NCBI GenBank assembly: GCA_050945135.1 | Contig: JBMNSJ010000016.1 | Span: forward strand, 1-42,338 | Length of the DNA stretch: 42,338 nucleotides | Direction of reading: 5' to 3' | Source: WRIS01 sp050945135 | GTDB lineage: Bacteria; Actinomycetota; Coriobacteriia; Coriobacteriales; Eggerthellaceae | Shown here: positions 7,587 through 14,690 of the stretch, one piece after another | How positions within the stretch are numbered: the first letter of the stretch is position 1 | Layout of the letters: every line of letters starts with the position of its first letter | Position numbers and translations under genes: made by a program | Notes under the pieces: model-generated | The model's input: only the letters and a program-made list of their open reading frames with translations | The model's database searches: none | What the model was told of the DNA's origin: nothing

Positions 7587-8366
7587 TTAACCCCTATCTT
7601 CGAGTTTTTCTTTAATGACTTCAACGCGTTCGGCCAATACTGCTTGGCGGAAGCGGAATCGATACAAGCCGTACACAATCATAAACATCCCAAACATGCA
7701 CAGCATGAGAGGTATAAGCATATCCGTTGACATACCTGAGTCGGTTCGAAAAACGACAGGATGAACGCTTGAAGGAATAAGACGGGTAACCATGAAGCAA
7801 ATAGGCACATCGATAAAGGCGATGATGCCGAATACCGAAGCGTAGCTCGCACGACGCTCGGGGTCATCGATGGCATTCCTCAAGATGAAATACCCAATAA
7901 CCAGCAACATGAGGATAAGGTATGTGGTGAGTCGAGCATCCCAGGTCCACCAGACCTGCCACTCATATATCTGCCAAATCTCGCCAGAAATCATGGTGCA
8001 GACAATAAACACGAGGGCAATTTCGGTTGCTACCCTTCCTGCTGTATCGAAGCGCTTTTCTTTAGTCATGAGAAAGCGCACGCCGTAATAGGCCGTGAAG
8101 AACAGTGACACCATGGACGCGATTGCCATTGGCATATGGAAGTAGAAAATCTTTTGTGACAACAACAGCTTATTCGAGATCATCTCTTCGCCGATTAACT
8201 CAACCCCATTAACCGCTGCGCCCGGCACCAGATGCGCTACGGTAAAAGAGAGAATAAAACCAACAGTGGTAAGCAAGGCTCCCAATAAAAGTACCCACGG
8301 AGCGATGCTATCCCAGACTCCTCCTACCTGAGGAATCTTTAGCGGTTTTTTTGCTTTATCACTCAT
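7587..8366 (-). CDS. ccmC: Heme exporter/ligase subunit CcmC
   Basis: CcmC is the integral membrane protein that presents heme to CcmE in System I cytochrome c biogenesis. The 259-residue protein has about six membrane spans and the tryptophan-rich heme-handling motif WQVWWTWDARLTT near residue 140. Conserved histidines flank it (FYFHMP and SSVHPVV), consistent with axial heme ligands. The ATG at 8366 (MSDKAKK) has AGGAG four bases before it. It follows ccmB by 25 nt and is followed directly by ccmD. Confidence 0.92.
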   Translation of the reverse strand: MSDKAKKPLKIPQVGGVWDSIAPWVLLLGALLTTVGFILSFTVAHLVPGAAVNGVELIGEEMISNKLLLSQKIFYFHMPMAIASMVSLFFTAYYGVRFLMTKEKRFDTAGRVATEIALVFIVCTMISGEIWQIYEWQVWWTWDARLTTYLILMLLVIGYFILRNAIDDPERRASYASVFGIIAFIDVPICFMVTRLIPSSVHPVVFRTDSGMSTDMLIPLMLCMFGMFMIVYGLYRFRFRQAVLAERVEVIKEKLEDRG

Positions 8367-8391
8367 ACATCTCCTAACCAATAACCCAAGC

Positions 8392-9108
8392 TTATGCGCT
8401 TATCACAAAATCATAGAGCACCCAGCTCAATAGAACCATAACGACATCGTAGACTCCGGCGAGTGCCAAAGATGGATAAAACACGTCTGCAAAAAACTCG
8501 TTTCCGGTAATTGCAACGGTAGTTGCCGAGACACAGGCATACAACAACGGGTAGATTAACGGAATGAACAGCACCGCAAGTAAAACATCTTTACCCCGCG
8601 TATTTATGGTAATGGTTGAAAGTAAAGTACCAATACCAGCGATTCCAACGGTGCCGACAAACAGTGGAAGAATAATCATCCAAAAGCTTTCTGCAGGCGT
8701 TGTTGTTGTGAGGAAGAAAAAATAAAAGAAAGGTATGGTAATTATTTCGACAGCAAACAAGAAAAGTAGGTTTGAAGTAGCTTTCGCAAGAAAAACCATT
8801 GATCGATCCATCGGCGCCAGAAGCATTCCCTCTATGCACGACTGCTCTTTTTCATGAGAGAACGACCTGTTCAATCCTAAAAGCGACGTAAACACAATTA
8901 AGACCCATAAAAGGCCTCCACTCATTTGGAGGATATCTATGGCAAGGGCGGTTTGCGCAAGACCAGCACCAAAAACCACGAGCACCAAGAATGCATAGAT
9001 TCCCATAGAAGTAAGCATTTCTTTGGTTCTAAACTCAAGTCGCAAATCTTTTTTGAGCAGTATCTTGTATTGCGCAAAAAGCTTTGGTCTTTTCGTCTCG
9101 ACACTCAT
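8392..9108 (-). CDS. ccmB: Heme exporter membrane subunit CcmB
   Basis: CcmB is the membrane partner of the ATPase CcmA; the complex uses ATP to release holo-CcmE from CcmC. The 238-residue protein has about six hydrophobic spans and family-typical features such as the soluble N-terminal LLKKDLRLEFRTKE and the RSFSHEKEQSCIEGMLLAP loop. Its ATG directly abuts the TAG stop of ccmA, so translation is coupled. Confidence 0.92.
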   Translation of the reverse strand: MSVETKRPKLFAQYKILLKKDLRLEFRTKEMLTSMGIYAFLVLVVFGAGLAQTALAIDILQMSGGLLWVLIVFTSLLGLNRSFSHEKEQSCIEGMLLAPMDRSMVFLAKATSNLLFLFAVEIITIPFFYFFFLTTTTPAESFWMIILPLFVGTVGIAGIGTLLSTITINTRGKDVLLAVLFIPLIYPLLYACVSATTVAITGNEFFADVFYPSLALAGVYDVVMVLLSWVLYDFVISA

Positions 9109-9822
9109 CTAGGCCACCCCTTGCCCGACTGTTTGTCGATACAGCTCGAAAAAAGCTTCTTGGTCAAGGCTTTCCTTTTCATCAAAAAGGACGCATGTAC
9201 CCCGCGCCAACACAAGCGCATGCGTGCACATAGCAAAGCCCTTGGAAAGATCATGACTCACCATAATAAAAGTGCGATTTTCGCGCACGCGAGCTAGTAA
9301 ATCGTCGAACACTTCAACCGCATGAGGATCAAGCCCCGAATAGGGTTCATCTAAAAATACCACGTCAGGATCATGAATAAGCGCACGTGCAATACTGAGG
9401 CGCTGCGTCATTCCCCGTGAAAAGGTACGCACCGTATCAAGCCTTCGGTGCTTAAGCTCAACCGCGTCAAGCATTTCGAGCACGCGAGCCTGCGGGTTTA
9501 CAACACCATAGAGCTCTGCGGCAAACAGCAGGTTTTCTTCGGCAGTTAAATCGGGATAGAGCATCGATTCATGCGAGATAAAGCCGATTTTCTCTCGCAC
9601 CTTATCAGGCTCTTCTTTGATATCAATACCACATACCTCAGCAGAACCCGAGCTAGCACGGCTCAAGGTAGCAAGGATTCGCAACAAGCTGGTTTTCCCA
9701 GCGCCGTTGGGCCCAAAGATTGAAAGAAATGCAGCCTGTGGCAGCTCAAAGCTCAGCTCGTCAACCGCCTTGCGATTGCCAAAAATCTTCGTGAGCTTTT
9801 TAACGCGAATGGCTGATTCCAT
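9109..9822 (-). CDS. ccmA: Heme exporter ATP-binding subunit CcmA
   Basis: This 237-residue ABC ATPase drives the Ccm heme-handling complex. The Walker A motif GPNGAGKT spans residues 37-44, the signature is FSRGMTQRLSIARAL, and the Walker B/D-loop region is VVFLDEPYSGLD. The switch histidine appears in MVSHDL. Its place between ccmF and ccmB identifies it as CcmA rather than another ABC protein. The start at 9822 follows AGGAAG, 8 nt after the ccmF stop. Confidence 0.93.
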   Translation of the reverse strand: MESAIRVKKLTKIFGNRKAVDELSFELPQAAFLSIFGPNGAGKTSLLRILATLSRASSGSAEVCGIDIKEEPDKVREKIGFISHESMLYPDLTAEENLLFAAELYGVVNPQARVLEMLDAVELKHRRLDTVRTFSRGMTQRLSIARALIHDPDVVFLDEPYSGLDPHAVEVFDDLLARVRENRTFIMVSHDLSKGFAMCTHALVLARGTCVLFDEKESLDQEAFFELYRQTVGQGVA

Positions 9823-9830
9823 GAGGCTTC

Positions 9831-11987
9831 CTATTCGTTTTGCGTCTCAAGCTGATGTCGCGACTTTCGGCGACCAATTGTTGAGAGGAACACGCCAAGC
9901 ATGAGAAGCCCAAAACCAAGCCATACAAAAGAAATTAAGGGGTTGACCCTCACGTCGAGGGAGAATGCCCCTTCGTCGTTAACCCCTCGATACACTACAA
10001 ACAAATCTTCTTGGGGAAGCGAGATAACGCCAGCATGCAGCTGTTGTTGCTGGGTTGTCTGCACTAACTGCACCGTTGGTGCAACCGTGCCGATGAGAGC
10101 GTCGTTTTTGTAAACGTCGAAGCACACCGTGTAGAAGACATCAGTGCCATTGTCGTCGAGGACTATCGTGTTTTCTTTGTACTCTAAGGTGTAATCCTTA
10201 ATGGTGAACACATCTGAAGCGGTATCGGTTTCGCTGTCGTATCCTACATAGCCAACTTTTTCTGTGACATACATCGAAGAGCCAATAAGACCAACAAGAA
10301 TTACCGCCATAGCCAAGTGAGAGAGATATCCCCCAAACATACTTGCATTATTGTGCGCAGCTCCGAAGAATGCCTTCACGCTTGAGCAGCCATTCTTTTT
10401 GGCATAGCCGCGAATGACGCGACCCAACATGAAGAGCGAATTGAAGAACAACAGGCTTGCCGCAAGAAAGCCGAGCAAGGTAAGTACGTAGTAATACCAG
10501 GTAGGACCTTGCTCAAGGAGACCTTCGGCGCCCGAACCACCCGCTTCAATAATTGCCGTATAGCTCGGCTGAAGATACAGCAAGAAGTAGGCAACAAGAC
10601 CAGCAAAGAGCACGAGTGAGAATATTCCAGGAACGCGTGCACGCTTCCAGAACTGCTTGCCTTGCGTTTTTCCCCAGGACAAGAGCGGGCACACTGCCAT
10701 GAGCAGCAGATACAAAATAGTGAGAGGACGCGCGATTGCATTATAGTTGCCTGCCGAGAAGGTATAGCCACCAAGGGGCATCCACGTGGGCAAAGCTGAA
10801 GACATCGTGAGATAGGCAAGCAAAATAGCTGCCAGCATCACAATCAGGTTACTAATATAGTACGCAACATCTTTTGAGGCGAAACTCTCGAAGTCTTCTC
10901 CTTTTGCGCCATCAGCTGCAAAGCTCTTCCAGCGAATGGCTACACCAATAACGCCAAGAAGAACCGCAACAATAATGAGCGTTAGGAATAACACGAGTGA
11001 AACCGGATCTCCCTCAAAGGCGTGAACCGAGTTTACTAAGCCTGAGCGGGTAATAAAGGTACCTAAAATGACAAAGGCAAAAGCGATGCAAGCGCACAAT
11101 ACCGACCAGCGCTTAAACGCCCCGCGCTGACGATAGACGGTAAAGCTGTGAATAAGCCCTACACCAATCAGCCACGGCAAGAGACTCGCGTTTTCTACCG
11201 GATCCCATCCCCAGTAGCCGCCCCAGCCCAAAACTACATACGCCCATACAGCACCTAGACCGATTCCGATTCCCAAGAAAAGCCAGGAGAACATGGTAAT
11301 TCTCATGCTCTTGTCGACCCATTTGCTCGAAGAATCGTTGACGATGAGGGCAGCAACTGCATAAGCAAAAGGAACGGTCATTCCTGCATAGCCAATAAAA
11401 AGTGTTGGTGGATGGATAGCCATAGCCCAGTGCTCAAGCAAGGCATTCATGCCCCACATTTTTGCAGCACCCGTTAGCGCGCCAAATTCGTCGATGTACT
11501 GATCTGGGAGCACGGTAAAAGGCATGTTGCTCTCGGAGAAGAGGAGTACGCCAACAAAAGCTCCCAAAACAAGCTGCGCTATAAAGAGTGCAGCGCTATC
11601 AAGGCGCTCGAGCTTGTTCAAATTGCGCAATGAAATTATCAGGTTAAATATCGAGATTAGCCATGCCCAAAAGAGAAGAGAGCCTTCACGCCCGCCCCAT
11701 AATCCTGATAGTTTATACAGAATGCCGAGCATGCCTGAAGCATCTGAGCGATTCTCCACCACATACTGGATGGAAATATCACCGGTCATAAAACAAAAGA
11801 CCAGAAGACCACAGCAGAAGGTAAGCGCCACTGTTGTGAGAATTGACGCAATGTGGCCGCTCCAATTGAGGGTTTCGGCGAGACTTTCATTTTTCTTTGC
11901 CAAGAGGTGTCCGATAGACAGGCATACTACCGACACTGCAACACCAGCAAAGGCTACGAGCAATCCAATGAGGCCGTAGGTTGACAT
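9831..11987 (-). CDS. ccmF: Cytochrome c heme lyase subunit CcmF
   Basis: CcmF takes heme from CcmE and, with CcmH in classical systems, ligates it to CXXCH sites of apocytochromes outside the membrane. The 718-residue protein has many membrane spans and the WWD-type motif WGGYWGWDPVENASLLPW. Typical landmarks such as GGREGSLLFWAW and HPPTLFIGYAG are present, and a large extracytoplasmic domain lies near the C terminus before the last span. Its ATG at 11987 has GGAGGGA overlapping the end of ccmE. No ccmH or ccmG lies in this operon, so these functions must be encoded elsewhere or replaced. Confidence 0.95.
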   Translation of the reverse strand: MSTYGLIGLLVAFAGVAVSVVCLSIGHLLAKKNESLAETLNWSGHIASILTTVALTFCCGLLVFCFMTGDISIQYVVENRSDASGMLGILYKLSGLWGGREGSLLFWAWLISIFNLIISLRNLNKLERLDSAALFIAQLVLGAFVGVLLFSESNMPFTVLPDQYIDEFGALTGAAKMWGMNALLEHWAMAIHPPTLFIGYAGMTVPFAYAVAALIVNDSSSKWVDKSMRITMFSWLFLGIGIGLGAVWAYVVLGWGGYWGWDPVENASLLPWLIGVGLIHSFTVYRQRGAFKRWSVLCACIAFAFVILGTFITRSGLVNSVHAFEGDPVSLVLFLTLIIVAVLLGVIGVAIRWKSFAADGAKGEDFESFASKDVAYYISNLIVMLAAILLAYLTMSSALPTWMPLGGYTFSAGNYNAIARPLTILYLLLMAVCPLLSWGKTQGKQFWKRARVPGIFSLVLFAGLVAYFLLYLQPSYTAIIEAGGSGAEGLLEQGPTWYYYVLTLLGFLAASLLFFNSLFMLGRVIRGYAKKNGCSSVKAFFGAAHNNASMFGGYLSHLAMAVILVGLIGSSMYVTEKVGYVGYDSETDTASDVFTIKDYTLEYKENTIVLDDNGTDVFYTVCFDVYKNDALIGTVAPTVQLVQTTQQQQLHAGVISLPQEDLFVVYRGVNDEGAFSLDVRVNPLISFVWLGFGLLMLGVFLSTIGRRKSRHQLETQNE

Positions 11988-11990
11988 ATT

Positions 11991-12656
11991 CTATCCCTCC
12001 AAAGCCACTTCGGTTGCGATAAAGCGCTGGTCACTTGTGAGCGATCCGGTTATTACGAGCGAGCTGCCATCGGTAATCTCTTCAGACAAGGCTTCCTCAA
12101 ATTCGACAGGAATCTCGTTTGTTCCTTCAGTATCGATCAAAACAAAACGCTCCCCTTGACCCGCAGGTTTAAGGGTTTCAGTCTTAACTAAGCCCGTTAC
12201 TTTTACAGGCTTGTCGTACACTTCTTCACCGTATTCGAGTAGACGCCCTATTTCGAGCGCGTTGGTGGCATTTTCGTATTTTGAGGGACACTTAGTTACT
12301 AGCTCGCTTGCATGCAGCACGCCATCGCTGTCAACACGACCTGTACAAATAGCAGTAACCTCGTTTCCAAAGGTGGCGGTTACTCCACCATCAAACATGA
12401 CATTAAGCTGCTTGGTTGGATCACCCTCGGGGTCATAAATTGAAAAGTAGAGAATGTCTTCTTTTGTTTCGAAGGAATTGCTGACAACATTGCCTGACAC
12501 CTGAATTTTTTGATCGGTGTAGTCTTGCTCGACAGCCTCAGCAACAGAAACAGTCTTTGCGGCCGAGCGTCCTCCAATAAATGCAAGGGCTAGAATTACT
12601 ACCACTATGATAACGCCTGATACAACCACAAGGCGTCGTTTTGTTTTTGTATTCAA
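11991..12656 (-). CDS. ccmE: Cysteine-type heme chaperone CcmE with a duplicated OB domain
   Basis: CcmE carries heme covalently from CcmC to CcmF on the outer face of the membrane. Residues 8-28 form the anchor, followed by an OB-fold domain (about 35-122). The heme-binding site reads CPSKY, Cys123 and Tyr127, instead of the HXXXY of the classical protein. CXXXY CcmE variants are known from some archaea, Desulfovibrio and Gram-positives. After the site a second segment (about 142-221: KPVKVTGLVKTE, FVLIDTEG, SSLVITGSL) repeats the OB pattern, so the protein (221 residues) is longer than typical CcmE (about 150). The start is TTG at 12656, supported by AAGGAGG at 5 nt. It heads the operon. 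Confidence 0.88.
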   Translation of the reverse strand: MNTKTKRRLVVVSGVIIVVVILALAFIGGRSAAKTVSVAEAVEQDYTDQKIQVSGNVVSNSFETKEDILYFSIYDPEGDPTKQLNVMFDGGVTATFGNEVTAICTGRVDSDGVLHASELVTKCPSKYENATNALEIGRLLEYGEEVYDKPVKVTGLVKTETLKPAGQGERFVLIDTEGTNEIPVEFEEALSEEITDGSSLVITGSLTSDQRFIATEVALEG

Positions 12657-12718
12657 GTGCTCCTCCTTGGGTGCTCCGAATAATTGTAAATCAAGTACCG
12701 TTTGTCGGAGCGAGATGC

Positions 12719-12740
12719 ACGAGTACTACAAAGTACTCGT
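12719..12740. repeat. Hairpin in the ccmE leader
   Basis: ACGAGTACT (12719-12727) and AGTACTCGT (12732-12740) form a perfect 9-bp stem with a 4-nt loop, about 65-85 nt upstream of the ccmE start. There is no T tract, so it is more likely an mRNA-stability or regulatory hairpin than a terminator. Confidence 0.5.
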
Positions 12741-12786
12741 CTCATAAGGCTTTCGTTCTGAGCCTACTCGACTCGGCACGAAAAAC

Positions 12787-12804
12787 TTGTGATATTTGTC
12801 ACCT
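12787..12804. promoter_or_regulatory. Crp/Fnr-type operator upstream of ccmE
   Basis: TTGTGA TATTTG TCACCT matches the TTGTGA-N6-TCACAA pattern of Crp and HcpR-type regulators with one arm imperfect. It lies about 135 nt upstream of the ccmE start and just past the terminator of the upstream cytochrome gene, the right place to control the ccm promoter. Two Crp/Fnr proteins are encoded in this window; which, if either, binds is inference. Confidence 0.55.
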
Positions 12805-12805
12805 T

Positions 12806-12846
12806 TTGAAAAAGGTCCATCAAGCCAATCGCGGCCTGATGGACCT
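12806..12846 (-). terminator. Intrinsic terminator of the orphan multiheme cytochrome gene
   Basis: AGGTCCATCA (12813-12822) pairs perfectly with TGATGGACCT (12837-12846). On the minus strand the stem is followed by TTTTC. It lies about 25 nt after the stop at 12870 and separates this gene from the ccm operon. Confidence 0.9.
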
Positions 12847-12869
12847 CCCTAAATCTGCTTGCCTCGAGC

Positions 12870-13607
12870 TTAGTACGTAGCTGAGTAGTTGTTATCAAGC
12901 TTCTTTGCTTTAGCGACGGTTAACCAACCATCAGGAAGCAAAGCATCACTGTGGCACTGCGAGCAGTAATTTACTGACGCGCGATGTGCTTTGTGGCACT
13001 CGCCACATGCGATTTCGCCGTGCTGATCCTTATGCGGATTGCGCTCAATGTCATCATAGATGGCTTTGAGATCCTCGCGAGAAGTAATAGCTTTTCCATC
13101 ATCAGTTACGTGATGGCAGCTGTCGTTCAGGCAGAATTCATCGTCATCAATTCCACGTGCTTCCGTTAAGTCAGCCATGGTGCTCTCTTCGAGCGGATCG
13201 GTGAAGTCGCCAGAAACCCAATGCATGCCCTCGCTTAACTGTTCGCCAATTGTTGGAACATGGCAAGCTAAGCAATCAACGTCTTCTTCTTTGTGGACTA
13301 CCGACATCATTGCAGTAGTTGTAGTGACTTCGTTGCCCCACTTATCTACACCTGCGGTATCGATTGCTTGGTCGAACGTTTCATTGTAAGGATCCATCGG
13401 TGAGTGACAGATGGCATTACAGAAACTTGGCTCTTCGTGCCACACGAAGAAACCAGCGCCAGCCACAATTACTACCGCTACGATAACGCCTAGGATGATA
13501 GGAAGTTTCTTCCTTTTTTTCTTAGGAGCTCCTTCTGCTAGAGATTCGGTAGAGGCTTCTGCCGCCACCTCATCTTGCATGGCTTCAACTTTATTGTCTT
13601 CGCTCAT
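12870..13607 (-). CDS. NrfH/NapC-like pentaheme cytochrome c, orphan copy
   Basis: A 245-residue membrane-anchored cytochrome: a charged N-terminal tail, a basic KKKRKK stretch, one membrane helix (about 36-55) and an outside heme domain. Five heme sites are visible: CNAICH (C63-C67-H68, CX3CH), CLACH (112-116), CLNDSCH (159-165, CX4CH), CGECH (201-205) and CSQCH (215-219). NapC/NirT/NrfH proteins pass electrons from membrane quinol to periplasmic-side reductases. It is closely similar to the protein at 28628-29278 (shared WHEEPSFC, EQLSEG, HWVSGD, NYCS blocks). No reductase lies beside it, so its partner is unknown. The ATG at 13607 follows AAGGGGG; it has its own terminator. Confidence 0.88.
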   Translation of the reverse strand: MSEDNKVEAMQDEVAAEASTESLAEGAPKKKRKKLPIILGVIVAVVIVAGAGFFVWHEEPSFCNAICHSPMDPYNETFDQAIDTAGVDKWGNEVTTTTAMMSVVHKEEDVDCLACHVPTIGEQLSEGMHWVSGDFTDPLEESTMADLTEARGIDDDEFCLNDSCHHVTDDGKAITSREDLKAIYDDIERNPHKDQHGEIACGECHKAHRASVNYCSQCHSDALLPDGWLTVAKAKKLDNNYSATY

Positions 13608-13893
13608 ATGACCCCCTTTCTCATACAACTCGTAGTTCCCGTCTTAGTTGTCTGCTTTGTACCCATCCCATTATTTACAGAGCAAACAGCTAACTTGGAT
13701 AAAATAATAACTCATGTATGAAAAAAGCCTATCACCCATTTAGGGGGATTCTCTCCAAATCTGTCATTATTTTAATGTTTGTTACTTTGTATCTGAGCTA
13801 GTGAGGACCTTGCACAACTGAATACTTGTCTTGCTTGTAGCTCATAATTTGACAAAAGAAATGCGAATGGGGAAAATGCTTATCCGTGGCTAT
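13608..13893. other. Promoter region of the orphan cytochrome and of tRNA-Ala
   Basis: This AT-rich intergenic stretch lies between the minus-strand cytochrome gene and the plus-strand tRNA. I see no coding region. The only clear signal is the tRNA promoter at 13849-13877. The sequence AGCTAACT at 13689-13696 also occurs just before the nrfA palindrome (27303-27310), which may hint at shared control but is short. Confidence 0.4.
13849..13877 (+). promoter_or_regulatory. Promoter of tRNA-Ala
   Basis: A consensus -35 TTGACA (13849-13854) is followed after 17 nt by GAAAAT, a moderate -10. Transcription would begin about ten bases before the mature tRNA 5' end. Confidence 0.5.
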
Positions 13894-13969
13894 GGGCCCG
13901 TAGCTCAGCTGGGAGAGCGCCTGGTTCGCAATCAGGAGGTCGAGGGTTCGATCCCCTTCGGGTCCACCA
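13894..13969 (+). tRNA. tRNA-Ala (anticodon CGC)
   Basis: The 76-nt sequence folds as a complete cloverleaf. The acceptor stem is GGGCCCG/CGGGTCC with one G·U pair, and the D arm is GCTCAGCTGGGAGAGC. The anticodon arm CCTGG-TTCGCAA-TCAGG has CGC at 34-36, reading alanine GCG codons. The T arm contains GGTTCGATCC, and CCA is encoded. A consensus -35 precedes it and an intrinsic terminator follows. Its 3' 19 bases (13950-13968) are repeated at 14138-14156. Confidence 0.97.
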
Positions 13970-13980
13970 ATGAAAAACTT

Positions 13981-14012
13981 GCAGGTACAGAAATGTGCCT
14001 GCTTTTTTATTT
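13981..14012 (+). terminator. Intrinsic terminator after tRNA-Ala
   Basis: GCAGGTACA GAAA TGTGCCTGC forms a 9-bp stem with one T·G pair, followed by TTTTTTATTTT. It lies 11 nt after the tRNA. Confidence 0.9.
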
Positions 14013-14045
14013 TCCTCATGAAGGAGGGATCGAACCGATGAGGTG

Positions 14046-14088
14046 GGTTTCCGTTAAGAAAACGATTAATAATCGTTTTTAGGAAACC
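14046..14088. repeat. Two-tier inverted repeat downstream of tRNA-Ala
   Basis: The outer arms GGTTTCC/GGAAACC (14046-14052 and 14082-14088) enclose AAAACGATT AAT AATCGTTTT (14059-14079). It lies between the tRNA terminator and the repeated tRNA 3' end, so it may be left over from an integrated element. Confidence 0.5.
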
Positions 14089-14137
14089 GGTTGAGCAATC
14101 TGTGATTGCGAAACGAGAGGGCTGCGAAGCAGACCGT

Positions 14138-14156
14138 GATCCCCTTCGGGTCCACC
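14138..14156 (+). repeat. Duplicated tRNA-Ala 3' end (possible att scar)
   Basis: GATCCCCTTCGGGTCCACC is identical to bases 13950-13968 of the tRNA, in direct orientation 188 bp away. Integrases that use tRNA 3' ends leave exactly such a direct repeat. No integrase remains between the copies, so it looks like the scar of a lost or minimal element. An inverted T-loop-like GGATCGAACC also lies at about 14027-14036. Confidence 0.6.
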
Positions 14157-14235
14157 GCACTCACGCTGCAACCTCCGAAACATACCCACTTTTTTTCGCA
14201 AAAGAAGCTTTTTTGGTAGACATGCCGCCTAATCC

Positions 14236-14371
14236 GGGTCTGAGAGCTTTTTCTTGTTAGCTGACACTTTCAGTTCCAGAGAAAGACCAGTTCGGAAAAC
14301 CGACCTCCAACACTATCGAGCTGATACCCACGAAAAATCCGGACTAAGCCTAGTCTCTACCGCTCAGACCC
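14236..14371. other. Candidate multibranched structured RNA
   Basis: Closing stem GGGTCTGAG/CTCAGACCC (14236-14244 with 14363-14371) encloses three hairpins: CTTTC/GAAAG (14267-14285), TCGG/CCGA (14292-14303) and GGACTA/TAGTCT (14341-14356). An alternative pairing, GGTCT with AGACC near 14284, would compete with the closing stem, as in a switch. It lies ahead of the small membrane ORF and the Crp/Fnr gene. I cannot assign it to a known RNA family. Confidence 0.4.
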
Positions 14372-14504
14372 CAATCTTGAAAATCCACGACTACGTCGGG
14401 GTAATAAACCCGTGAGCCAGAGCTTTCTTGCGGGTAGATGCCCCACCGCTCCCCTCATGTAGGAGAATCGAAGCGAATATTGCGTTAAGGAGAGGCCGAA
14501 GTAA

Positions 14505-14690
14505 ATGCAGCTGCACTCCCTATCTAAGATTGCGGCTTACCATTTCAGCCAAAGCCCTCATCCATATACGTTCATTGCTGCCTTGCTCTCGTTTACTCTG
14601 CTAGTATGGATTCTGCGCACAGCGAATTTGGTTATTAAGCCTCCGAGACGCAAGACCACTCCAAACCTAATGGGAGGAGCCAGATGGTAG
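14505..14690 (+). CDS. Small single-span membrane ORF upstream of the Crp/Fnr gene
   Basis: A 61-residue frame with one hydrophobic segment (FIAALLSFTLLVWIL) and a basic C-terminal tail (KPPRRKTTP). AAGGAG lies about 12 nt before the ATG, a little far. Its TAG stop overlaps the ATG of the next gene (ATGGTAG), the usual arrangement for translational coupling. I recognise no family. It may be a genuine small membrane partner or merely a translated leader. Confidence 0.4.
   Translation: MQLHSLSKIAAYHFSQSPHPYTFIAALLSFTLLVWILRTANLVIKPPRRKTTPNLMGGARW

Noticed and set aside
13798..14160. Minus-strand open frame of 120 codons across the tRNA-Ala gene
   Set aside because: It is antisense to the tRNA and contains the EGDRTLDLLIANQALSQLSYGP string typical of false translations of tRNA genes. 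No ribosome-binding site.
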